A stretch of 64,000 nucleotides of DNA from Atrichornis clamosus (Eukaryota; Chordata; Aves; Passeriformes; Menuridae): positions 124,001 to 188,000 of the forward strand of contig WBMZ01000348.1 of NCBI GenBank assembly GCA_013400975.1, read 5' to 3'. Both the position numbers and the translations under genes were made by a program. Below, one piece after another: positions 13,826-27,080 of this stretch (within the stretch, counting starts at the first letter, position 1; every line of letters starts with the position of its first letter). The notes under the pieces are model-generated. The model was not told where the DNA came from. It searched no databases and saw nothing but the letters and a program-made list of their open reading frames with translations.

Positions 13826-13955
13826 TAGAATAGAATAAAATATTTCACTTGGAAGGAATTTACAAGGATCACCCAGTCCAACTGCCTGGCCGATTCAAGG
13901 CTGACCAAAAGATAAAGCATGTCATTAAAGGCATTGTCCAAATTCTGCGTCTCCA
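13826..13955 (-). mobile_element. CR1 LINE 3' end, degraded, inverted
   Basis: It opens with AGAATAGAATAAAATATTTC, followed by the diagnostic block GGAAGGAATTTACAAGGATC and then a CCAGTCCAACTGCC motif and AAAGGCATTGTCCAAATTC. This order matches the reverse complement of an avian CR1 3' end of a subfamily with the GACCAAAAGATAAAGCATGT block. Similarity fades after about 13955. An open frame across it (13849-14061) is a shadow of the repeat. Confidence 0.7.
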
Positions 13956-16900
13956 TAAATATGTGAAATGCAAGAACAAAACAAGGAAGGGACTAACCCC
14001 AAAATTATCCAGGATGATTAAAAGGATTATAAACTCATCAGATGCACTAAGATACCATTAACATCCATGCTGACCGTGCAAACACGCTGCTGGCTCTGCA
14101 GAAGAATTGTGCTCTCCTGTACTGTTGGTGTCTAAATGGACTTCCTGTGTTGCACAAACCAGATGTAGGTATCTACACTGTGGCATCCATGCTTTAACCA
14201 TATCCTAATCCCATCTAGCACTGTGGTGCTCAATTAGGCTAGAAAGACGAAATTTCTTATGACTTAATCACTCCTGGTGATAAGATATATTGAGAGAGTA
14301 ATTTTGGTTTTATCCTTTGTTTATCATTATATTTTCGGCTACTCCAAGACCAGTTACACGAGACAGGAAACAATAAGCAAAAGTTTACTCTTTATGGAGC
14401 AGGTTTTCTAAACAAACTTTATAAATTGCAATAGAATAAAGCTAACATTTTAATGTAAATGTACCAAATGTAAAATAAATTTTTTTAAAAAGCTGTTTTC
14501 TGAGTTGGCTAACTATACAATTTTACATGTTCCTGAAGAAAATCAGAGCTGGACTTTCAATCTGCTTATGACTGAAATCCACAAAGAACTGAGGGTTTTC
14601 AAAGGAAAAATCTGTGCAATGCAAAAAGTCTCTCACCCTTGCTTCAGCTATTCTTTCTGATTATTTTGCAAGACAACACTATGATTTCCACCCCTCCTCC
14701 CTTTTTTTCCTTCTATCTCCATCTTTTCTCAGAGGCATTTCAAGTAATCAAGTTTTACAGGAGGGGAGGAACATTTTAAGATTTAATCACGCAATTATAT
14801 TCACACAAACAGAGTTCCTTTGTAAATGGTTGTTTGTCTGCATGGTGTTTGAGCTTTTCAATGAGCTCTGAGTTGCAGGATCTGTATTTCTGTGGCAAGG
14901 TATGCAGTCTCACATCATGACATACAGACCCACGGCCTGGCAGGTATTAGGAACTGCATAGATATGCCAAATATTCTCCAGGAAAAGGGAAATAAAACTG
15001 CATTCCTTCAGAGCACATCTCTGTGTCCTGTACTGTATTCAGAAGGAAGTGATTTCTATAGTGTTTTATTTTAAATAAAGTATTACCTTTATTCCAAAGT
15101 ACTAAATGTTTTCATTTTATTGCTTTTACTATAAGGAAAATTTGGAGTTCAAAAGGTTGTTAATGAATTTTACTAGAAGCATTTAGAACTGTAAATTTTT
15201 CCTAAAAGTCTAAAAACCATGGAAAGGGAATAATAATCATAGTATGACCAAGGCTGTATTTTAATGGATAGATCTCTGTAAATCAAAAACCTCAGTTTAC
15301 ATATATAGGGACATGTGCCTATATGTGGAATCATTAACTTCAATGAAACTTTCCCCTTTGAAAATGTAATTAGGAGATCAAGGCGTGCTTTGAGTAGGGT
15401 GGGGCTAGTAGGGACATTTTTTATCCTAGAGGCCTAAAATGAGATCTAACAATAATACTGCTTGAACAGTAAATATCTGTTTAGGATTTCTACTTGTTTT
15501 TCTCCAATCTACCATTCAGTTCTAAGCAATTAATTACTCATTATCTTGATTAGACTAATTAAAGTGAGGGTGAAATTATGCTTTAACTAGAGTGTTTCAT
15601 TTGAAAGGAATTTGCCAATTCCCCATTTTATTCACTTTTTTAAAAGGCAGCTGTTATTTTCATTTTGACTTGTTGCACACTTTTGATTATGCTGCCATTC
15701 ATTAGAGTCTTTTTTGAAAAAGCTGACATTTTTCACATGTTAAGTAGTTCTAAGAGTTTAAGCTTCAAATTCGTAGCTAGACATAGGATTACATTTCCTC
15801 GCAAACCCAGTAATTTTTCCACTAGAAATAACAACTGGGTAATGAGAAAACATTCTTTTAACTTGAAATATCTCACATTTGTCACCGTATAATAGCACTC
15901 CACTAGTTGTCGCTGTGACTTGCTAACTGATTCTTGTTGACTTAAAGTTTTGGACAGCTATTCCCAGTATTTCCTGGGAAAAGGTAAACAAAACTGAATT
16001 AGAGCTTTCAGATGCTGGGCACCTGGACTTGTATTGAATAGACTGTTTCACGTATTTCAGAGCAACTGCTCAAATCTTCCACTGTCTTTAATAGTATCCA
16101 AAATCCTATAGTCCAGAATGTTCCTATTTCAAAAGGAAATAACTATCCACTACTGAATGAAAAAAAAAGAAAATGCTGTGTTTCATTTTTGGCACAGAAT
16201 GGCAATAGTTTTAAAGTACAGAAAAATTAGTCTTAGAGGCAAATAATTTTCTTCACAGCTCTACTCATCATTCTTTTTTTTTTTTTACTATGTTTATTAA
16301 TAATTGGAGAGTACAGATTACAAGGTAAGAGTTCATGAGTTGTCTATACTAGCGTAGTTCAGACCCTCAAATTACACGAAGACTTAAGAAAGATACATGT
16401 GTTTACTAAATAACTGTAGTTTTCTATTGCTCTATCATTTCATCTCTGGTATTTTCTGTATTGATTTTGGTCTTGCAGTCCTACTTAATTTTACGATGTT
16501 ATGATACATATCACACATGACTTTTGCCTTCTTCTGTGCTTAGAAAAGTTTACTCATTTAAAAGTAAAATCTCAAAGGATTTTCAAAATATAGATGGTGT
16601 TCTGATGCTTACCTCAGCAATTACATTATTTTAACTATTTGTCTCAGTGAGTTATAGTTCACCTTTCCACAAATAATTTTTGTCTGATGATTTTTAATTA
16701 CTTCCTTAGGCAGCCTCAAGTTATTTTCAGTCTTCTTGTTTTCTTCTGATTTTGAAGTCTCACTAATTCTCTTTTTTTCTGTGTTTTTCTTCTGGATTTA
16801 TAATTTTGAGCACTGGTCACTGAGGTAGATTAATTTTTTTTTGCTTTCCATGAAGTGCTTTTATGGGTTCCCCATGCTGTCTCTAGTTGGCATATTATGT

Positions 16901-19900
16901 TAAATAGGCTTTCTGCCTTCTTTTCAAGAGATTATAATGTATTTTTTAATTTGGTATGATAGAGGCTCTACACTTTGAAGCTCATAGAACACAGAATTTA
17001 TCACCCTGATTTTTCTTCTTCCACAGGGGTACCATCCTCTTGAGGACAGACAGAGGCAAAATATCTTCAATGATTTTTTTCCCCTTACCTCAGAGCTTCC
17101 TTCCAAAACCAGACATTAGCAAGACAAGTTTTTATGGTACTCACCCAGTACTTCAGTGGCCATGTGGGAAAGCAAATGCAGGAAGATCCTGGGTGTGTTG
17201 GCACTCCCAATTCCCACTGGGTTGCTGTTCCACTGAGAACAGAAACTACCTCCTGTCTGCAGCTGTCCCTGCAGCACAGAGCTGAAATGACCGTTCAGCT
17301 GAGTTGGTGACTGCATCTGTAATTTATCTGGTAATAAAGAAATGGCAAACAAAGGCACATTTGTATTTTTTTTCTCCCAAAACTCCCTGCATGTTGAGGC
17401 ATGAAAACACCTGGTACCATTTTTCATCAATGTTTAACACAGTCTCTTCTGTCTAGGGTTGCCTTCCCTTCTCCTAGCTCAGGAAGTGCTCTCAAAACAG
17501 CATCCAGATCCTCTCTCCAGCTTCTGTTATTTACTGGTAATTTCTGTTCTTTACTGCAGAGTGCAATTTCTTGAAGAAGAACAGAGTTCCACCTGGTCAA
17601 ACATCACAACAGAAATCTAATACTCTTCTCAGTCACATCTGCTTTTTTACAAACTGTCCCACTAAGCACGACTATGTGAATTTTAGTGCATTTCATACAT
17701 CCTAGAGCAAATGAATAGCCTTAATTGCTGCTGAGGGAGCTAATAGTTGACGGTTCTAACTTCAAAAACATTTCTGTAGAAAGTACAATCATTTAGGAAC
17801 TAGAATAGCTTGCATATGTCATAAAAATATCCAAGTTTCATTCACATATAAATGGAGAAGAAAACATTTCAACATTTTTATATCTTTGTAAGTTGGAAAC
17901 TTTTCAGATCTTTTAATTTGAGATAATTCCACAACACAGCCTGAAGCCTTTTGGATAATTCAGAAGAATTTAAGTGATACTATAAACTATCCATATTTAT
18001 AAATGTATTATTAAAAACTCCTAAGCAAAGTAATTTTTCCTGCAATATTATAATTTTTAATGAGTAATACCCATTATTATATTTATCAAATGCCAGAATT
18101 AAACATGAATTCAGTATTCTACAGCCATATATTAAACAAGGGCCTTACCTACTGCTTTCTTTCTGATCCTTCTCACAGTTACAAGAATATAAAAATGCTG
18201 CATACCTTTTCAGCTAATGAAAAAAACTAAACAAAGCTAGACATCAACTCTCACTTGGTTGAAGATAAAATAAATGACAATAAAATAATTAAAACATCCT
18301 TATACCATGTAATACTTGTGAACACAAAGAGATATCTCTTATCTATTTCTCCTGGTTCTGGAGAAAAAAAAGGAAATTGCTGCTTATAATGCATGTTAGC
18401 CAGTTTAGGCAACTATGTTTATTATTCATATCAGTCTCAACTAAGTATTTAGATACACAGGTTATTGTATGGTTCTTGCATTAGGTAGAAAGTGCTTACC
18501 AAACTTCTAAATTTTCCTTTTGGGGGTAAGAAAAAGAATTCCTTGTGACTGTGTTGTGAATTCCGTCAACCCAGTGGATTTATTCAAGGGAACAGTGTAC
18601 AGCTGACTTCTCCAGCTAACTGCAAGACTGAAATTGGTGAATGCCTCAAGCACATTCTCCAGCTCAAACATGGTCTTACCCCTCTTACCACAGTAGAGCT
18701 TAGATCCCCTTTGTTTTCCTCCTGAGATTTTAATTTCACACTATAAAATAGTTTTTGAATATTGAAATAATCAAGTTACTCCTATGTTCCAAATTCCATA
18801 GGCAAAATTCTTTTCAAAAATTCAGTTGGAAGTACATCTTTTTTTCATTCTCTTGATGCATTTTTGCTTAGAAATTCTCTACTTCAAGTCTCATGTCATA
18901 ACTGATAACATATTTGTCTATCTTCATGCCACCAAGGTGTGATTATGAGTAAAAAAATCCTAAAGTTGCAATGGAGATTTATTTCTTTTTCCTGCAAATG
19001 GTGCAACCATAATAATTTGGAAATGTAATATCTAGATGAAAGAATGACGTCTGATGAAGAACCCTAATGAAAAAAACCCAGAGGGATATATTCTATCCAT
19101 GTCTCGGCACCTGAATGAAATTTTCTGTCGTCTGTATGAATATCTTTCTATTACTCTGTTAAAATCCTTGAAAGACAAAACAATGCTGTGGGCTCCCTGA
19201 ACACCTTCAGATGTGGAAATAGAAAGGAAGAAAGGATTAGAAAAGACTTTATGAGTAATGCTGTCTTCTATATAGTTCTAAACTTACTCCTTACTACCCA
19301 GTTTTGTGTTTGAGGACACACTGAGAGCAAAGGGGCTTTCAGAGACTCATTACAAAATAGATCCAGATTAAGGATTGCCCAATACCTGCCACGGTTTTGT
19401 AATAGCTGGCCTGAAACACCTTGGGATTCAGTCCCATTGTCACAGTCACTTGAATCTTCCTGACAGGTTCTCCAGTTACAGTCATATTTGTGGGACACAG
19501 TATGCTGAAAGCTGTTGAAGAAAAAGTTTTTCACAAATTCAGTTTTGTTCTTTAATTTGTGTAATCCTACAGATTATCTAAATTTATAAAGAAAATAAAT
19601 TTCAAAAGCTGATTCTATTTTTACACTTTCAGCACATCTTCAATGACTAATTTCTAAAAACCAGAAAAGTATCATACTTTCTCTTCTATGACTGTTGATA
19701 GGCCTTTTTCTTGAATTCCTACTGGAAGTGTATCTTTTAGATCCAAAGTCTTTTAGATCACACATACCCTGGCACCATTAGTGATATAGACAATATACCC
19801 AAATATCTTGTTGACTGATCTATGCTTCATTAGGCAGCATACATTTATAATGCCCCCAAGAAATCATATTTAGAAAATCTACCCAAGCTTACAGTTGAAT

Positions 19901-20554
19901 ATTCCAGCTATTTAAACAATCTTCCTTTGTAACAAGACAAAGAGCTAAAGAACAATTCTAGACATGAGGTCAATTAGATTTAACCCCCAGATTTTGCAGA
20001 ACAGCTTTACTGTAGCTAAAATTAAAATGTCATGCTTGGAGCACTATTAAATTTATTAACAAAGTACAATGCTTAGGTGACACAGACACAGACACCCTTA
20101 GACATTTTTAAGACTCCAAGATTGTAGCTAATGCTAATAAAACAGGAGTGTAATCTCTGATAGAATATTATTTTAAACATTAAGAAGATAGATTGTTTGA
20201 GAAGAAATATCCTTTCATTAGTTCTCTCTGATTGACTTTTGTTTGTGTAGAGCAGAGAAAAGCAGATTTGGGTATTTTGTGAAAGTTTGGGGGTGCTTGG
20301 TTTGTGGCGGTTGTTCACGGAACATTAGTATTTTATAAATACAGCTTATTCCTCTGTGGCTTGTCTCAATTTTGTATGTAACACAATAGTAAAAAAGGTA
20401 ATTGTCCCTTTAAAAACAATTACAGGGTTATTAGAATATTATATAATGAGGTTGTAATACATCTGTTCAATACTTTCACTTAAAATATAGATATGCAGTC
20501 ACCTTCATTTGCCATAAATGGAGCTGCATGTAAAGTGCAGTAAATGTTAACTCC

Positions 20555-20584
20555 ATTTCCTTACATTTCCTTACATTTCTTCAC
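20555..20584. repeat. Short tandem repeat, 10-bp unit ATTTCCTTAC, about 3 copies
   Basis: Two exact copies of ATTTCCTTAC (20555-20574) are followed by a third with two changes (ATTTCTTCAC). Confidence 0.85.
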
Positions 20585-23500
20585 TGCATTGCGGCAGCCA
20601 CTGGGGTGCCCATGACATTTAAACACAGCTCCTTTTCTTTTGGCTCTTGAGAATATCCAAATCCCATCAAGGGAGCAAGTTGTAAGTGAATTCACAGAAC
20701 AATGCACTGCCTTAGCTATTTAGAAAGGTGAAGATATTAAGAGCACTAATACATTGTAATGACATAAAATCCATATGATGGAGAGTAAAATGATCATAAG
20801 ACAACCAGAATTGTTCACTAGTGGTAGCACAATGCAGTGCCTCTTGGGGAGCCACAAACAGAGAGAAGTAGTGCCAAGGAGGCCATAGATCTCTAGGGAG
20901 GAAAACAGAGCACTAATGGGAATCCAAAATCTTGCTGACTGAAGCTGTGTCATTGACATGCTCAGGGAGAAACCAGTCTATCTTTTTTTTAAATGGTAAG
21001 CATAAGAACTATGATGTAGGGCCTTTGAGGTACAAATGTTAAAAAGGAGTTTTAAAAAATGGGATGTCTGTTATTCTCCAAAGTAAATGTGTACTTTATT
21101 GTAGTGAGGCTATTTTTATTTAGGAAATTTGCATATTGATAGAGGTGATTAGAATTGAAATGGTCTTCATTTGAATGGCATGGGTTACAATTTGTCCCAC
21201 AGAGCTTGTAATGGGGTCATAACTTCATAAGGACTGATAGCTGTCATTTTCCTTTCTTCTGCATTTTCTAATTTCACCCACCAGTGGAACAAGCAGGGTT
21301 TTATTCATAAAGCAAGGTCACAGAAAGAATTTTCACAGCTTAATCTTCCATAACATTTTAACAAGCAAGACCACCCTTTATCCCTGTTCTGTTTTTGTTA
21401 TATTTTATCTCCCAGAAATATCTGTATCTTCGGAATATCTGGAGAGGCATTTAAGATTAGAAGGTTTTATTAATTTCACAGAGTCTGACAAACCTATGTG
21501 CAAAACAACAACTCTATGTTGGCACAAGCCCATAAAATCTATTGCCTGTTTTCACAAATGTGTAGGATTTTGTTGCAGAACTAAATATAGCAGCCTTCAC
21601 ACCCTAGATGTCATATTTAAAGTACAGGCAGCCTGAGAATTGCATTGCATTTGATACACTGAAATCACATCTTTGATCTCTTGTGAAGTTGAATAAGCTG
21701 CTTACAACCCTTTACAGGAACATTCTTCAGATTAGATAGTAAAGTCCATGGACCTCATTCAGTTTATTATTCAGTAACAGTGCTGCTGTGTCTCCCCAGT
21801 AGCTCCCAGTATTTCATAACTTCCCTTCCATAAGCACCCCTTGGTCATTATCCATGGGAATGGCAGGTTTGTGTGCAAAGCTCAGAATTTCTCTTCCCGT
21901 AAAAGTAAGGGGAAGGAATCTTAAGAAACCTGACCTGGGCACAAACTTCACTCCTGTGGCCAGGGAGGCAGCAAGTTCCATTCCCAAAGCAATGAATTTA
22001 CCAGGAGTCTGAGATCAAGGTCATTTACAGTGGCTTCTGCCCCAGCACTATCACTTCTAAGTAGTGGGAGCTTTTTCAGACCTATAACATCAACAGCCCA
22101 CTCAGATGACCTGTGGAACACCTCTGTAAAAAATCAGCAAGAAAGACCATACTGTTCTTGTCACCTGAAGTCTGGTTCTGAAGGACAACTATGATTTCTT
22201 CTTTGAGTCCAGCCCTATTATTCTTTCTCTTTGTCTCTTTCTCTTCTCCAGGGATCTGCAAAGTCTGGAAAAACAGATAAATGGAGCCAAGAGAACACAG
22301 CTTTGATTCTGAAGGATGGTTATCTGGGTTAATTGCTACAGTGGGAATTACTGTTAGGAAGATGCACACGTAAATTGCTGGTGATATGATCTGAGATAGA
22401 GTATCTGAGCTGTTTGTGATTTACCTTTAAAAAGGGGCTTTCACTAAACACATTAAAAGCATAGCTTGTGCTCCTCCTAAGGCTTCTTAAATTACGGGTG
22501 AGAAGAACAGGCATCTCAAAACCCCAGCCCTATTATCTGTTATGTCACACAAGAACCAGTTTAGCAGAACCTTCAGGGAATGACATCAAACCAGTTGCTT
22601 AAGGATAAGACAAATTCCCTTAAGCATAGCCAAAGAGTAATTTATAAAAACAATATAATCTTTTCAGAGCTTTTCTTGGTCCCTTTCCTGTGAACTGTCT
22701 GGCTTGCAAGACTGATGAGTAAGAGGGGCAATAAAAATCAGATAATCCATGATTTATATATTTGATTCTTATAAAGCTGTCTCTGCTATGAGATTTCCAA
22801 TTGCAACCATACAGTTGAAAGGATCTGTCTAAAGACAACGCATAACTTGTGACAGCAAAGGCTCTGCATGTTTGGTAGGCATAATTTGCTGTTTTTCTAA
22901 CATCTGAAGTCAAAATGTCACACCAGGATGACAGTTTCTTTGTACTTACAGCTAAATGAATAAAGAGAGTAAACAACCAACTGTTAAGCTGAAAGCAAAG
23001 AGAAGATGTTTGCTGTCCTCTCATAAAGCTCCAAATTAGTATTTTTAAATGTCAACAAATAAGGCACATAAATAATGCAGTTAAAGATAGATCATGACTG
23101 ACCCTTTTTATGTTCCATGGAATTTTGGTAAGCTTGCTCTTCCAATGTTAAGTGAAGTTTAATATAGCAACTTTTTTTAAAAATAATCATTTTCTATACT
23201 TTTTATTCATGTATCGTAAGCCAGCAAGAGAAGATACAATAAACAGATTAATTATTGTGACCATGGGACTTAAAACAACAATGCTGAGCATTTTAAATGT
23301 GCTGATGTTTTGTCCCGATTTATGGGGGGAAAACTAAAATAATTACATGTGTTTTATCTTAATGAATATTATTGTTTAACATAATGTGGAACTGTATGCA
23401 TAGAGTGCTTAGCTATCATCTTCAATGAGCTGATCACATATTTAGACAGAAGATCACCTCCACTTAACTGTTCCAAAGATCTGACAGACACAGTTGCAAT

Positions 23501-26397
23501 TTTGACACTTTCAAGACACAAATGATTCCTACTAAAAATTATGCTGGAGCTCCAATGATACTCCTTGGACTGCTAAGATCTAGTTTCAATTGTACAGGTT
23601 GTTTTCCTCAGTTCTAAATGTTAAAATTAGAAACTAAAAATACAAAGTTGCTTTTTGCTGGCTTTTTTTTTTCCCCTCCCAAAGCCAGTGTATGATGCGG
23701 CCACAAGAGTTACCTCTTAGTTTATCTTCATCCAAAAGGAATCCAATTCAGGACATTCTGTCTGCAGCTGGCTCCAAGAAAGCTTCTGAAAATAGGGCCA
23801 TGGCACTGAATATGTAATTCATGATCAAACTGGTAGCACCTTGACATATTAAATATCCTAAGTTATTAAATGTCCTTTAATATCCTTAAAATTTTAAGGA
23901 AAGCCTTTTAGATCATTGGTATGTATCTTCTCTGCTTACACAAACATAATAATCTGTGGGGTTGTAAGTAATTTTGTAACTTGTCCTCTGTAGAACTGCA
24001 ATTAGAAATTGATGAATATGGATAGATTGTCTGCAGACAAATTCACCAAACAAAATGGCAACTTCTTACACTGTACTCAAGCAGTTTCTATTTCAGTTTT
24101 GAATAAAGGACAAATTTATAGTGATATGAAATTTATAATGACATTCACGCATAAACCACTTAAAATTATTCACTAATGTGAATAATTTTCTTGAGTGACA
24201 ATGTTCAGTACATGCAAAAATGTGGAAGAAATGACTGCTTATTATTTCCAATAAACACTCTAAAGATCATCTTAACTTTCTACCATTTTCCCTGATTTTT
24301 TCTCCAGTAAGAAAACTATTTCAAGATTTAACAACAAAAGGAAACTTTCAGCAATTTCTAGACGTTTATTCTTTCCAGATTTGATTTGTAGCTATTTGTA
24401 ACTATTAAAACACTTGCAACTTTATTATACAATACAGTTTTTGGGATCTACATACACAGCATAGAAATCTCATTGATTTTTGTTATTAATCAGAGAGGTC
24501 CAAAACAATTTATAAAGCAATTTCTCTTAAAGGGAGCAAAGTGATTGGAAAAGTTATCTATATGCATCACCTCAGCAGGAACTCACTGATTGCTACATAT
24601 AGACCCACTTTAAGAGCAGAATGGAGTACCAAGATTAAAATATCTACTTTTTGAAAAGTAGAACTGAGAATTCTTTGGAAGTCAACCAAATTATAAACAA
24701 CCTTTATAGAACTAGGATACTGTTTTAAAAATTATATCTTTAAATATTGCATTCTTCTTAAAAAGCAACCAAACAATTCTTAAGATAAAAGGTGTCGAAA
24801 AAATATACTCAGCATATTGCAAATATTCAAAATACAGATGCTGTATCTTTCATGTCACTTTTGCACTTGTCGTAGAGCATATTGAGATAAATGGCATCTA
24901 TTTCAAGACTAATTTAGAAAACCTGAGCTGAACAATAAATAAATTGAGCCAATTATTGAAAATTAAAATTAGGTCCAGCAAGACTTCAAATGAAAATCGT
25001 GTTCTTCTTTGAAACTCTGGTTGATCCATAACTTTGCGCTTGTGTGTGGAGGCAGTGTAGGAGAAACAACAACTATATTCAGCAGCTCCCACCTGCCATA
25101 CAGTGCTTTCAAAACACGCAAAGAAAAGAAGGATAGTGCTGTGTCTAGGTTACTATTTGTAATATTAGGCAGTGCTCTGCCTAGAAGTCACATTTATCAA
25201 GGCAATTCTACTGATGCTTAATTATGAATTAGCCATGTATTAGAATCAATATAGAACAGACTGTCTTCAAGCTGGGGTTGCGTGATTATGGGAGACCCAA
25301 AAACATACTCAAACTCACTCCTTAATTAATTGATGGAGGTATAGGGAAATGGGATGCAAAATCCTGAATGCAAAAACTCTATTGCAAAATTCAAAAGACC
25401 CTGAATTTTCTCTTAGAATCCTAAATACACTCTGAGAAGAAGCCTGAAGCCTTGTGCAATTCAGATTGTCTTTCTTGGAGCATAGAAATGACAATGCAAT
25501 TCTGAAAATTGCGTATATTAAGCCTCTCTAGTTTAACAGTCTGCAGGAGTTGTCAGCAGTCATTCTGCACTCAGGACAGATGAATACTAATTCTCACAAA
25601 AGAAACTTGACTAAATTTCCATGGATTTTTTTTCGAAGGATAGCTCAACGACTCTCTTCCCCATGGTCTAAAGAAGACCTCTTGTCAGCTCTCATTCGTT
25701 ACAGAAAGAGTATGTCCTCAAGAAGACTTGTCACATCAGAATGTGTGTGTGCACACTAATTTTGATGTGTCTCCAGACCAGTGACATGTTTTCACTTGTA
25801 AATATGTATTGCAAGTAAATACGGGATTTAGTAAATGAAATATTTGTAAGAATTGCTAGTATTATGGAGCTCACATCTGCTCTCAACTATCACAAATCAT
25901 TTGTAGTGTCAGTAGTTTGGTTTGTTCCTAAGTTTTAATTCAAAGCCTTTTTCTGGCTCAGCTTAGCACATGAAGCAGGCTTGCATGCCAAAGCTGTGAT
26001 TAACTTTATAGATGCAGTGGAATTATGGAAATGCATCATGCAAAAGTGCGTACTTGCCAAAATTATTCCATGACCTTGTGCTTTGCTGAGTTTTAAATAA
26101 TTCAGTGATGTATTGAATGAATAAATTTGTGCTGCTTGTTACTCTAAACAGTCATGCTTTCACTTTCCTTGCCATTTTTAATAAAGCCTCACTTTCTAAT
26201 ATTTATGAAATATTGCATTTCAATTAAATTACATACGTGTTGAGGAAATAGTTTTCCCTAAGCTGTTTAGTGTTGACACCAACTGTCATTTGCCTTTTCT
26301 TTTAGTATAATAACCATGAAGGTTTTATGAACAGGAAATATAAAGCACTGTCACACTTTAATGAGAAACTTTTTTGATCATATATAGCACAAGAGGA

Positions 26398-26431
26398 AAT
26401 AAACCTAAGCTATTAATAAACCTAAGATATT
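26398..26431. repeat. 17-bp tandem duplication
   Basis: AATAAACCTAAGCTATT (26398-26414) is followed directly by AATAAACCTAAGATATT (26415-26431), with one mismatch. This looks like a recent slippage or repair duplication. Confidence 0.9.
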
Positions 26432-26800
26432 AATGTAACTTAAATAGCATATACTCAATCCAAGCTTAAGTTTTCCATTCCAGCATTTCAGGTGCTCAGT
26501 AAAAACTGCAGAATACAGGTCCTTGAGCTGGTTCAATTTGAGCAGAATTGTTTTTAAAGAGCAAAGGTAACAAGAGAGCCACAGTTAAATGGTTAGTATT
26601 TTAAACTGTATAAGAAGGTAAAGGAATAAGCAAATATATTATACCTTATTGAAGCAGCAAAATACAGTTCTCCAATATGTCATCATTTAATTGCAGGTAA
26701 ATTGATTAAAATTCTTGTGGCTGAGGGTATTTCTCTTTTAAAATGGGACTCCTATCACCTTCTTATTTATAAGAAATAATTAAGTATTTTCAAATTGAAA

Positions 26801-27080
26801 GTAAAGTTATGAAGTGATAGGATGAGAGGAAAGAGCCTCAAGTTGTACCAGATGAGGTTTAGATTGGATATTAGGAAAAAATTCTTTGTGGAAAGGATTC
26901 TCAAGGATTGGAACAGTGCCCCAGTATGTGGTAGGGTCACCATCTGTGGCGATATTTAAAAGACATGTAGATGTTACACTTAGGGACATGGTTTAGTAGT
27001 GGGTTTGGCAGTGCTGGGCTAATGGTTGGATTAACTGATCTCAGAGTTTTTTCCAGCCTAAAGAATTCTGATTCTGTGAT
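26801..27080 (+). mobile_element. CR1 LINE 3' end (5'-truncated)
   Basis: The segment matches the well-known 3' untranslated end of avian CR1 retrotransposons. It runs through GAGGTTTAGATTGGATATTA, GGAAAAAATTCTTTGTGGAA, TTAGGGACATGGTTTAGTAG and a GGGTTTGGCAGTGCTGG block, and ends in TTCTGATTCTGTGAT, the typical tandem 8-mer tail without poly(A). The 5' truncation at about 26801 is normal for CR1 insertions. It carries no intact open reading frame, and the minus-strand frame 26807-26989 is its shadow. Moderate divergence indicates an old insertion. Confidence 0.95.

Larger units (their letters stand above)
13956..26800. other. Long AT-rich non-coding stretch
   Basis: I see no recognisable gene or interspersed repeat over nearly 13 kb. 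Minor features: a T13 run at 16274-16286, a short 10-bp tandem repeat at 20555-20584, and a 17-bp tandem duplication at 26398-26431. A modest GC-richer patch lies at about 21780-22070. The 134-codon minus-strand frame at 22620-23024 has no supporting signals. The scarcity of repeats over this length is itself typical of bird gene deserts and long introns. Confidence 0.6.

Noticed and set aside
22620..23024. Longest gap-free open frame outside repeats (134 codons, minus strand)
   Set aside because: No recognised domain, start context or splice signals; in AT-rich DNA of this length a frame of this size is expected about once by chance.
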